Assembly: GCA_903937385.1 (NCBI GenBank) | Contig: CAIZZF010000005.1 | Coordinates: 1-64,000 of the forward strand | Length of the DNA: 64,000 nucleotides | DNA from: an uncultured Holophagaceae bacterium | Lineage (GTDB): Bacteria; Acidobacteriota; Holophagae; Holophagales; Holophagaceae | Reading direction: 5' to 3' | Shown: piece after piece, positions 54,438 through 62,323 of the stretch | Numbering within the stretch: the stretch's first letter is position 1 | Layout: each line of letters begins with the position of its first letter | Translations under genes and position numbers: made by a program | The notes under the pieces: model-generated | The model's input: the letters and a program-made list of their open reading frames with translations, nothing else | The model's database searches: none | Told to the model about the DNA's origin: nothing

Positions 54438-55448
54438 ATGCCCACCTCCGCACTCGTCGAAGTCCTCATCGTCACCGGCCCCCTGGGTGCGGGGAAGACC
54501 ACGGCCGTGAACCGGCTGCTCAAGGCGGAGGTGGCCGCAGGGCGGCGGGTGGCGGTGCTCATCAACGAGTTCGGCGCCATCAGCGTGGACGGCACCCTGG
54601 TGGATGCGGAGCGGCCGGAGCTGGCGGGGGTGGAGAACCTGGTGAACGGCTGCGCCTGCTGCAGCCTGCGCGATGACGTGGTGGCCACCCTCAAGGCCTG
54701 GTGCGACCAGCCCGAGGGCGTCGGCCCCCAGCGGGTGGTGCTGGAGACCACGGGCCTGGCCGACCCCACGGACCTGCTGGATCTGGAGCTGGAGCCCGAA
54801 CTGCTCGGCCGCCTGCGGCTGGCGGGCCTGCTCACGGTCATCTCCAGCCTGTCCCCGGTGGACCACCTGAAGACCAAGCCCCTGGTGCACCGGCAGGCGG
54901 CCCTGGCCAGTCTCATCCAGCTCAGCAAGGGGGACCTCGATCCCTCCGCGGCGGTGGCCTGGGAGAGCGAGCTGCGCGCAACCTTCAAGCAGATCCCCCT
55001 GGTGGCCACCCGGCAGGGCGTGGCCCCCGAGGGCAGTCCTGACCCCTGGCTGGGCGACGTGCGCCCCCTGCCCGAGGGCTGGGCCCCGGCCCTTGGCGCC
55101 AGCTTCGCCGAGGCCCGGTCGCTGACCCTGCACTGGGACCACCCCCTGGACCCCGCGGCCCTGGAGGCCCTGCTGCTCGCCCCCCCGGCCAGCGGTGAGC
55201 TGCTGCGCGCCAAGGGGGTCTGCGCCTTCGCGGGCTGGGCCCTGCGGGCCGATGGCAGTGACCGCTGGGCCTTCCAGCTGGCGGATGGCCGCCTGGAGAT
55301 CTCGCCCCTGCCCCTGGGCACGGATGGCAGGGCGGCCGCCTGCGCGGCCGTGGTCATCGGCACGGGGCTCGACCGGGACCACTGGCAGAGAGCCCTGCGG
55401 GCACTGGAGCAGGCACCCCTGGGTGCGCGCCGGAAAGTGGTCCTGTAG
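54438..55448 (+). CDS. CobW-type P-loop GTPase (COG0523)
   Basis: A 336-residue metallochaperone-like GTPase with GPLGAGKTT (about residues 13-21), GCACCSLRDD whose CxCC binds metal, and ETTGLADP. Homologues insert or sense zinc or cobalt, but the metal here is unknown. ATG at 54438 starts the domain; an upstream start would overlap the membrane protein gene. The gene at 55525 (tex) follows after 76 bases. Confidence 0.85.
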   Translation: MPTSALVEVLIVTGPLGAGKTTAVNRLLKAEVAAGRRVAVLINEFGAISVDGTLVDAERPELAGVENLVNGCACCSLRDDVVATLKAWCDQPEGVGPQRVVLETTGLADPTDLLDLELEPELLGRLRLAGLLTVISSLSPVDHLKTKPLVHRQAALASLIQLSKGDLDPSAAVAWESELRATFKQIPLVATRQGVAPEGSPDPWLGDVRPLPEGWAPALGASFAEARSLTLHWDHPLDPAALEALLLAPPASGELLRAKGVCAFAGWALRADGSDRWAFQLADGRLEISPLPLGTDGRAAACAAVVIGTGLDRDHWQRALRALEQAPLGARRKVVL

Positions 55449-55524
55449 TTCCCTCGGGAGCCAGATCACCGCCAGCTTGGTATCATCCCCTTTTCCCCCG
55501 ACCTGGGGGCAGCAAGGAGCAGGT

Positions 55525-58125
55525 GTGGATCAAGTGCTCGACCTCATGGCCCGGGAGCTCAAACTCCCCCGCGCTGGCGTCGCCGCCATCGTGGCACTGC
55601 TGGAGGAGGGCAACACCGTGCCCTTCATCGCCCGCTACCGAAAAGAGGCCACCGGTTCCCTCGACGAAGTGGCCATCCGGGCCGTGGAGGACCGGCACGC
55701 CTACTACAAGGACCTGCTGGACCGCCGCAAGACCGTGCTCAAGACCATCGCCGAGCAGGAGAAGCTGACGCCCGAGCTGCAGGCCAAGATCGAGCGCACC
55801 TGGGTGAAGGCTGAGCTCGAAGATCTCTACCTGCCCTACAAGCCCAAGAAGCGGACCAAAGCCACCGCGGCCAGGGAGCGGGGCCTCGAGCCCCTGCTGG
55901 ACTCGCTGCTGGCCGATGGCAGCGGCGCCGATCCCTTCCTGATCGCCGAGCCCTTCATCAAGGACGAGGACGGCCTGCGCGCCCCCTCCGAGTGCATGGA
56001 GGGCGCCGGCCACATCCTCGCCGAGCGCCTCGCCGAGGACGCGGCCATCCGCGCCTGGCTGCGGCTCGAGTTCCATGACCACGGCGTGCTGAAGTCCGTG
56101 ATCCGCGAAGAGCGGAAGGCCGACCAGGCCGCCCTGCGCTTCCGGCCCTACTTCGACTTCTCGGAGCCCATCCGCAAGATCCCCAGCCACCGCCTGCTTG
56201 CCCTGCGTCGGGGCGAGAAGGAGGACGTGCTGACCGTGAAGCTGCTCGTGGACCGCGAAGTCTACGTCACGCAGCTGGTCGCCAAGATCCAGGTGGACCC
56301 GGGCAGCGGCTACCGCCGCTTCCTGCACGACGTGGCGGGCGATGCCTACGACCGCCTGCTGGCGCCCGCCATCGAGTCTGAGGTCCGCTACGAGGCCAAG
56401 AAGAAGGCCGACGGCGAGGCCATCAAGGTGTTCCAGCTCAACCTGGACCACCTGCTGCTGGCGCCCCCCGCGGGCCAGCTCTGCACCCTGGGCGTGGACC
56501 CGGGCATCCGCACTGGCTGCAAGCTGGTGGTGATCAACCGCCTGGGCCAGCTGGTCCAGAACAGCGTGATCTATCCCCTGGAGCCCAAGCGTGACCTGGA
56601 CGGCAGCCGCGCCATCCTGGAGAAGCTCTGCGCCGAGACCCCCGTGGAGGCCATCGCCATCGGCAACGGCACGGGTGGCCGCGAGGTGGAGGCCTTCCTC
56701 CGCGAGTGGCTGAAGGAAACCGGCCGCGAGGGCCTCGTCTGCGTGACCGTGAGCGAGGCCGGCGCCTCGGTCTACTCCGCCAGCGACATCGCCCGGGAGG
56801 AGTTCCCGGAGCACGACGTCACCGTGCGCGGTGCCGTGAGCATCGCCCGCCGCTTCCAGGATCCCCTGGCAGAGCTGGTGAAGGTTGATCCCAAGAGCAT
56901 CGGCGTCGGGCAGTACCAGCACGACGTCAACCAGACCTCCCTCAAGAAGGGCCTCGATGACGTGGTGGAGAGCTGCGTGAACCGGGTGGGCGTGGACCTG
57001 AACAGCGCCTCCTACAAGCTGCTGGCCTACGTGGCCGGCATCGGCGAGAGCCTGGCCAAGGGCATCGTGGCGCACCGCTTCGAGCACGGCGCCTTCAAGC
57101 GCCGCGAGCAGCTCCTGGAGATCAGCCGCTTCGGCGCCAAGGCCTTCCAGCAGGCCGCGGGCTTCCTGCGCATCCGCGAGGGTGAGGACCCCCTGGACGC
57201 CTCGGCGGTCCATCCCGAGAGCTACCCCGTGGTGCAGCGCATCTGCCAGCTGACCGGCAAGACCGTGACCGAGCTGCTCGGCAATGACGCAGTCCTGAAC
57301 GCCCTGGATCCCAAGCTGCTGGTGGACGAGCACTCCGGCCTGGAGACCGTGAAGGACATCCTGGACGAGCTGAAGAAGCCGGGCCGCGATCCCCGCCAGC
57401 GCTTCGAGGTGGTGGCCTTCCGCGAGGGCGTCAACAAGCCCAGCGACCTGGAGCTCGGCATGGAGCTGCAGGGCATCGTCACCAACGTGACCGACTTCGG
57501 CGCCTTCGTGGACGTCGGCGTCCATCAGGACGGCCTGGTGCATCTCTCCGAGATCGCCCACCGCTACGTGAAGAACCCCGCGGACGCCCTCAGCGTGGGC
57601 CGGGCCGTGAAGGTCAAGGTGCTGGCCGTGGACCTGGAAGCCAAGCGCATCGCGCTGTCCATCAAGGCCCTGCTGCCTGCTCCGGAAGGGGCCGACCAGC
57701 CCCAGCCGCGCCACCACCGCCGCGGTCCGGGCCGACCCGAGGGCGGCCAGCCCCGCCCGCCCCGCCCGGAAGGCGCCCGGCCCCAGGGTCCGCGTCCGCC
57801 ACGTCCCGAAGGACCCCGGCCTCCCCGGCCCGAGGGCTCGCGTCCGCCCCGGCCTGAAGGTCCTCGGCCACCCCGTCCCGAAGGCGCCCGGCCTCCGCGG
57901 CCCGAGGGATCCCGTCCCCCTCGGCCTGAAGGTTCTCGGCCACCCCGTCCCGAAGGCGCCCGTCCGCCCCGACCCGAAGGTCCTCGGCCCCCCCGGCCCC
58001 AGGAAGCCCGCCCGCCCCGCCCTGAGCGCGAAGCCGTCCCGGCCCCGCCCCCAGGCCCGGTGCTGCCGGCCTCCAGCGACTCCATCTCCGAGCTGATGGC
58101 CCGGTTCAACAAGGGACATCGCTGA
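55525..58125 (+). CDS. tex: Tex-family transcription accessory protein with repetitive tail
   Basis: An 866-residue RNA-binding protein. In order: helical N-terminal part, YqgF-type domain (GVDPGIRTGCKL), helix-hairpin-helix region, S1 domain (about 645-715, GIVTNVTDFGAFVDVG) and an Arg/Pro/Gly/Glu tail of about ten RPPRPEGx-type repeats (residues about 741-835), then a short acidic end. Start GTG at 55525 has AAGGAG five bases upstream. The tail is not part of the usual Tex (about 770 residues) and is likely an RNA-interacting extension. Confidence 0.92.
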   Translation: MDQVLDLMARELKLPRAGVAAIVALLEEGNTVPFIARYRKEATGSLDEVAIRAVEDRHAYYKDLLDRRKTVLKTIAEQEKLTPELQAKIERTWVKAELEDLYLPYKPKKRTKATAARERGLEPLLDSLLADGSGADPFLIAEPFIKDEDGLRAPSECMEGAGHILAERLAEDAAIRAWLRLEFHDHGVLKSVIREERKADQAALRFRPYFDFSEPIRKIPSHRLLALRRGEKEDVLTVKLLVDREVYVTQLVAKIQVDPGSGYRRFLHDVAGDAYDRLLAPAIESEVRYEAKKKADGEAIKVFQLNLDHLLLAPPAGQLCTLGVDPGIRTGCKLVVINRLGQLVQNSVIYPLEPKRDLDGSRAILEKLCAETPVEAIAIGNGTGGREVEAFLREWLKETGREGLVCVTVSEAGASVYSASDIAREEFPEHDVTVRGAVSIARRFQDPLAELVKVDPKSIGVGQYQHDVNQTSLKKGLDDVVESCVNRVGVDLNSASYKLLAYVAGIGESLAKGIVAHRFEHGAFKRREQLLEISRFGAKAFQQAAGFLRIREGEDPLDASAVHPESYPVVQRICQLTGKTVTELLGNDAVLNALDPKLLVDEHSGLETVKDILDELKKPGRDPRQRFEVVAFREGVNKPSDLELGMELQGIVTNVTDFGAFVDVGVHQDGLVHLSEIAHRYVKNPADALSVGRAVKVKVLAVDLEAKRIALSIKALLPAPEGADQPQPRHHRRGPGRPEGGQPRPPRPEGARPQGPRPPRPEGPRPPRPEGSRPPRPEGPRPPRPEGARPPRPEGSRPPRPEGSRPPRPEGARPPRPEGPRPPRPQEARPPRPEREAVPAPPPGPVLPASSDSISELMARFNKGHR

Positions 58126-58727
58126 TGCTCCGCGCCTGGAAGCCCCTGGCGCCTGCGGCTCTGCTGCTGGTCCTGGCCTGCCAGCCCCGCTCTGCCGAGC
58201 CGCTCTACACCCCCTGGGAGGAGGGCCTCACCCTCGCCTTCGAGGATCCCTCGCAGCCCCCGGCCCAGCGCTTCGGCAACCGGCTCCAGGTGCGCGTGGC
58301 CAAGTCCTCCATGGCTCCCGGCACCCCCCCGCAGGTGCAGCTCGACCTGGCCAGCGTCCGGGGCCAGCGGAGCCTCTACCTGCGCCCGCAGGACGGCGGC
58401 GTCACTCTGGTGGCCGAGAGCGGCCGGGTCCTGGGCCAGCTGCTGCCCCCGGGCTTCCCCGCCACCACGACCTGGACCGAGAGCGGGGTCGAGTATCACG
58501 TGATCGGTCGCGCGGCCTGGTCCGGCGCCGCCCTGCTACCCGCCACCGCAGACCCCGTCGGTGTCTGGGTGGAGGCGCGCCTGCCCGGTGGCGGCCGCCT
58601 TCGCACCCTCTTCCTCCCCAACCACGGGGAGGTGGAAGTCCAGGAGCTGCGCGGCACCGAGTGGGTCACCGTGAACCGTCTGGTCTCGCGGGGCTTCACA
58701 GACTTCCCCGCCCTCAAGCGCCCCTGA
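58125..58727 (+). CDS. putative lipoprotein, unknown function
   Basis: A 200-residue protein starting one base into the tex stop (TGATG), so it is coupled to tex. An N-terminal lipobox-like VLAC (Cys19) suggests outer-membrane anchoring. The rest is beta-rich with ESGVEYHVIGRAAWSG. Not recognised. The signal peptidase gene follows 22 bases later. Confidence 0.65.
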   Translation: MLRAWKPLAPAALLLVLACQPRSAEPLYTPWEEGLTLAFEDPSQPPAQRFGNRLQVRVAKSSMAPGTPPQVQLDLASVRGQRSLYLRPQDGGVTLVAESGRVLGQLLPPGFPATTTWTESGVEYHVIGRAAWSGAALLPATADPVGVWVEARLPGGGRLRTLFLPNHGEVEVQELRGTEWVTVNRLVSRGFTDFPALKRP

Positions 58728-58749
58728 ACGCGCCTCGCCCGGAGCCGAC

Positions 58750-59619
58750 ATGGCCGAACCGACCACCGCCGAAGACCTTGAGCCGACCCTGCCCCCGGGC
58801 GCGGAGAAGGGCGCTGTCCGGGACAACCTGGAAGTGATCTGCTTCGCCATGGTGCTCATCCTGTTCTTCAAGGCCTTCGTGGGTCAGCAGTTCAAGATCC
58901 CCTCCGCGTCCATGCGCAACACGCTGATGATCGGGGACCACCTGCTGGCCAACAAGTTCATCTACGCCCAGCCGCAGTGGGCCTGGGAGGAAGCCCTCTT
59001 CCCCATGCGCGGGGTGAAGCGCGGCGACATCATCGTCTTCCGCTACCCCATCGACCGCGACCAGGACTACGTGAAGCGCTGCGTGGCCCTGCCCGGGGAC
59101 ACGGTGGAGATGCGCGAGAAGCGGCTCTACGTGAATGGCAAGCAGGTCACCGGCGCCTTTGAGCACCAGTTCGGCCGCGGGGCTGAGGGACCAGTGCCCG
59201 GCCCCTGGCCGCCCACGCGCTACGCCGGCGAGGCCGAGCGGCCCCAGGGCCTCTGGCGCCACGCGGACGCCGAGGTGCTCTCGCTGCACGCCCGCAATCA
59301 GATGCAGGGCATGAACAGCCTCATCCAGGACGGCTTCAAGGACCGGCTGGGCCCCGTCACCGTGCCCGTGGGCCACGTCTTCGCCATGGGGGACAACCGC
59401 GACAACAGCATGGACAGCCGCTACTGGGGCTTCCTCCCCGTGGATCACCTGCGGGGCCGCCCCTTCATCGTGTGGTGGAGCTTCCGCGAGGGCGCCACCG
59501 ACAACGACAATGGCCATGTGCCCGAAGGCCCCGGCGACGTGGCCGGGGACTTCGTCGACGCCGCCCGCCACTTCTTCACCCGCACCCGCTGGGACCGCTC
59601 CGGGACCATCCCCGAGTAG
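58750..59619 (+). CDS. lepB: signal peptidase I
   Basis: A 289-residue type I signal peptidase that removes signal peptides at the membrane. One N-terminal membrane helix (about residues 29-45), catalytic Ser54 (IPSASMRN) and Lys109 (DYVKRCVALPGD), and GDNRDNSMDSRYWG are present. The central region between 140 and 200 is longer than the E. coli short forms. ATG start with an acidic, polar N-terminus. Confidence 0.94.
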   Translation: MAEPTTAEDLEPTLPPGAEKGAVRDNLEVICFAMVLILFFKAFVGQQFKIPSASMRNTLMIGDHLLANKFIYAQPQWAWEEALFPMRGVKRGDIIVFRYPIDRDQDYVKRCVALPGDTVEMREKRLYVNGKQVTGAFEHQFGRGAEGPVPGPWPPTRYAGEAERPQGLWRHADAEVLSLHARNQMQGMNSLIQDGFKDRLGPVTVPVGHVFAMGDNRDNSMDSRYWGFLPVDHLRGRPFIVWWSFREGATDNDNGHVPEGPGDVAGDFVDAARHFFTRTRWDRSGTIPE

Positions 59620-59657
59620 CGCTCGGCCAGACGGCCCCTCGCACCTGCCGCCGCGCC

Positions 59658-59686
59658 AGGGCACTGCCCCCGGCCTCAGGTGCCCT
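59658..59686. terminator. hairpin between lepB and the converging binding protein gene
   Basis: AGGGCAC pairs with GTGCCCT around a 15-base loop. The stem is short and there is no T run, so a bidirectional terminator role is only suggestive. Confidence 0.3.
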
Positions 59687-59714
59687 CATCCCTGGCCATT
59701 CGCCCAGGTTGAGC

Positions 59715-60665
59715 CTATGGCTTGCGCACCACATCGGCTACCTGGATTGCAGTCGGGATCAGGCCGAGCGCCTTGAAGGTGTCAGCGATCTTCTGCTGTT
59801 CGGCGATGACATCAGGGGTCATGGGCTGAACCCCGAACCCCCGGCGCGAGAGCGCAACTTCCATCACCTGGGGTGGGAAGCCGGTGGCAGCGCTGAAAGC
59901 CTTGGCGGTCCCAGGAATGTCCTTCGCGGCATCGGCATAAGCGTCCCGGGCGGCGCGGAGCACCACCTCGATGACCTGCGGGTTCAGCTCAGCAAAGGCC
60001 TTGGTCACGAAAAAGAACTCGTGGTTCAAGACGAGGCCGCCGCCATCTGCCAGGGTGCGCGCACCGCCCGACTGCTCAGCGACGGTGCGGTAGGGCTCCC
60101 AGATCACCCAGGCGTCGACGGCGCCCTTGTCAAAGGCCGCGCGTCCGTCGGCCGGTGACAGGTACACGACATCAACATCGGCGTATTTCAGCCCTGCCTT
60201 TTCGAGAGCGCACACGAGCAGGTAGTGCACATTCGAGCCCTTGTTCAGCGCAATCTTCTTGCCCTTCAGATCAGCGATCGTCTTGAGCGGGCTGTCCTTC
60301 GGCACCAGGATGGCCTCCCCTTTCGGCGCCGGCGGCTCGTGGCCAATGTAGAAGAACTGCGCACCCGCAGCCTGGGCGAAGATCGGCGGCGCCTCACCCC
60401 CATGGCCAAAATCCACGGCGCCGACCTTGAGTCCTTCGAGCAGCAGCGGCCCACTCGAGAACTCCTTCCAGCTCACGGTATAGCCGAGCGGCTTCAGTCG
60501 AGCTTCCAAGACACCGCGCGCTTTCAGCAGGGCGTAAGCGCCAACCTTCTGGTTGCCCATGCGCACCACCTTTGCCGTCTCGTCGGCTGCGCCGAGGGTG
60601 CCTGAGGACAGCAGCAGGCTGCTCAAAGCGACAAGCCCGAAGATATAATCTCTGACCTTATTCAT
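59715..60665 (-). CDS. orphan aliphatic sulfonate/nitrate-type ABC substrate-binding protein
   Basis: A 316-residue periplasmic binding protein with signal peptide (FGLVALSSLLLSSGTLGA). It has the SsuA/NrtA-type GSNVHYLLVCALEKAG, DAWVIWEPY and FSSGPLLLEGLKVGAVDFGHGGEAPP segments. No permease or ATPase gene lies beside it, so it may feed a transporter elsewhere or be a transferred relic. Base composition and wording look unlike the neighbours. A GGAAGGACGG site precedes the ATG. Confidence 0.85.
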   Translation of the reverse strand: MNKVRDYIFGLVALSSLLLSSGTLGAADETAKVVRMGNQKVGAYALLKARGVLEARLKPLGYTVSWKEFSSGPLLLEGLKVGAVDFGHGGEAPPIFAQAAGAQFFYIGHEPPAPKGEAILVPKDSPLKTIADLKGKKIALNKGSNVHYLLVCALEKAGLKYADVDVVYLSPADGRAAFDKGAVDAWVIWEPYRTVAEQSGGARTLADGGGLVLNHEFFFVTKAFAELNPQVIEVVLRAARDAYADAAKDIPGTAKAFSAATGFPPQVMEVALSRRGFGVQPMTPDVIAEQQKIADTFKALGLIPTAIQVADVVRKP

Positions 60666-60904
60666 GTTGCCGTCCTTCCGAGAATGTCATGTGGGACCGC
60701 TAACGATTGTCGAGACAGCAGACTAGCACCCGGCGCCTGGAAGAAGGGTCGATTCTTTGCAAGTGAGCTTGGGCCCCTCAGGGGATGGCCGAAGGGGCCT
60801 CCAGCTTTCTTCTCTTGGCATCCTGGCGCCTTGGCGGTGATCTTTAGGTGTCCAGGTAATGTGAGAAGGAGGCTGCGCCCGCCTTTTCTGTCGGAGGGTC
60901 CTTC

Positions 60905-61714
60905 ATGCGCTGTATCGTCCCGCTCCTCCTCGCCGCCCTGCCTCTGGGGGCCTGGGGGGACCAGGGGCACCGGGCGGTGTCGACGCTGTCCCTGACGGCG
61001 CTGCCGCCGGGCCCCCGGGCGTGGTTCGCAGCGCAGGAAGCCTTCATGGCCAGCCACGCCTCGGACCCGGACCACTGGAAGACCGATCCGAAGGAGCGCC
61101 CGCGCCACTACATGAACCTGGAGGCGTTCGGCGGCCCCGGCCACCTGCCCCGCACCCTGGAGGAGGCCGGCGAGAAGGGAGGCCGGGACTTCACCCGCAA
61201 GGGCGTGGTGCCCTGGGTCATCCAGGACCGCTGGCGGGACCTGGTGGCGGCCTTCCAGACCGGAGATCCCGCCAAGGTGGCCGAGGCGGCGGCGATCGTA
61301 GGCCACTACATCGGCGACGCCCACGTGCCCCTGCACACCTCCCTGGACCACGACGGCAAGACCACGGACCAGCGGGGCGTCCACAGCCGCTGGGAGAGCG
61401 GCCTCCTGGGCCGGATGCAGGGTCTGGATGCGCTGCCCATTCCACCAGCCAAGGTTGATCCCGACTTCCTCCAGCGCCCCTGGACCTGGCTGGAGCAGGC
61501 CCACAGCCTGGTGCCCCAGCTGCTGGCCGACGACCTCGCGGCGGACCGCACGACCCCTCGCAGCACCCGGGGCAAGGCCCGCGGTCCCGCCTACTGGGCC
61601 CTGTTCAAGGAGACCGAAGGCCCCGTCGCCCGGCAGCAGCTCACCCTCGCCGCCCAGCACCTCGCCGACGCCATCCTCAACGCCTGGATCGCGGCGGGCA
61701 GGCCCGCACGCTAG
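60905..61714 (+). CDS. secreted S1/P1-type zinc nuclease
   Basis: A 269-residue exported nuclease. The mature protein begins at Trp17 in AWGDQGH, the zinc-binding N-terminus of the S1/P1 family. HYMNLE, HYIGDAHVPLHTSLDHDG and GVHSRWE supply further zinc ligands. A CGGAGGGTCC site precedes the ATG. It degrades single-stranded nucleic acids outside the cytoplasm by analogy. Bases 60666-60904 show no gene beyond a hairpin. Confidence 0.88.
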   Translation: MRCIVPLLLAALPLGAWGDQGHRAVSTLSLTALPPGPRAWFAAQEAFMASHASDPDHWKTDPKERPRHYMNLEAFGGPGHLPRTLEEAGEKGGRDFTRKGVVPWVIQDRWRDLVAAFQTGDPAKVAEAAAIVGHYIGDAHVPLHTSLDHDGKTTDQRGVHSRWESGLLGRMQGLDALPIPPAKVDPDFLQRPWTWLEQAHSLVPQLLADDLAADRTTPRSTRGKARGPAYWALFKETEGPVARQQLTLAAQHLADAILNAWIAAGRPAR

Positions 61715-61720
61715 AAGAAA

Positions 61721-61830
61721 ATTCACCACGAAGAAAAGACAGACCTGCCCCTCTCTGTGCCCTTTGTGTTCTTTGTGGTTAATCTTTTTTTCCGCTTTTC
61801 TTCGTGGTCTTCGTGGTCTTCGTGGTGAAT
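61721..61830. repeat. inverted repeat with three CTTCGTGGT units
   Basis: ATTCACCACGAAG (61721-61733) pairs exactly with CTTCGTGGTGAAT (61818-61830). The right arm is preceded by three direct CTTCGTGGT units. The block also holds the CTTTGTGTTCTTTGTGGTTAA sequence found as a common intergenic repeat in many genomes. It lies between convergent genes, so it may terminate both. Confidence 0.75.
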
Positions 61831-61858
61831 CTTTTCTCCCGTAGATTCCACACAGGAC

Positions 61859-62323
61859 TCACTTGGGGTCTTCCCACCTTTTGCGGTCGAGCCAGACCTG
61901 CTCGGTCTTGCCTTTGGGGTCTTTGCCGACCCAGTGCAGCTTCTGCGGTCCGATGGCGTCCTTCTTGGTGACGCTGACGCCGGGGCCTTCGCCGGTGCGC
62001 AGCAGGTGCAGCAGGGCTTCGACGCTGGGAGTCTGGGGCAGGAAGGGCAAGGGCAGGCCGGCCAGGGTGGCAGAGCGCTGATCCAGCTTCTGCCGGGGGG
62101 CCAGCAGGTGGTAGCCTGCGGCCCGGTCGCCTTCCAGCAGCACCAGGCGCTCACCCTGGGCGTGCAGCTCCAGGATGAGGCGGCCGCTCTTGGGCTCCAT
62201 GAGCAGGCTCAGGGTGCCGACGCCTTCCCCATCGGGGCCCGAGTAGCCCCAGCCGTACATGGCACGGACCGGTGCCTTGGCGGGCGCGGCTTCGGTGAGG
62301 GCCGGCGGGACCTGGAGGAGCAT
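61859..62323 (-). CDS. hypothetical protein
   Basis: A 154-residue protein with a beta-rich pattern (GVGTLSLLMEPKSGRLILEL, KLDQRSATLAGLPLPF), reminiscent of small lipid-binding folds but not clearly recognised. No signal peptide is present with the ATG at 62323. That start overlaps the stop of the TPR gene by one base, so the two are coupled, and any longer form would only read the TPR gene in another frame. Confidence 0.65.
   Translation of the reverse strand: MLLQVPPALTEAAPAKAPVRAMYGWGYSGPDGEGVGTLSLLMEPKSGRLILELHAQGERLVLLEGDRAAGYHLLAPRQKLDQRSATLAGLPLPFLPQTPSVEALLHLLRTGEGPGVSVTKKDAIGPQKLHWVGKDPKGKTEQVWLDRKRWEDPK

Noticed and set aside
55483-58119. Long minus-strand open frame opposite tex
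   Set aside because: It is antisense to a clearly recognised Tex protein and contains no motif.
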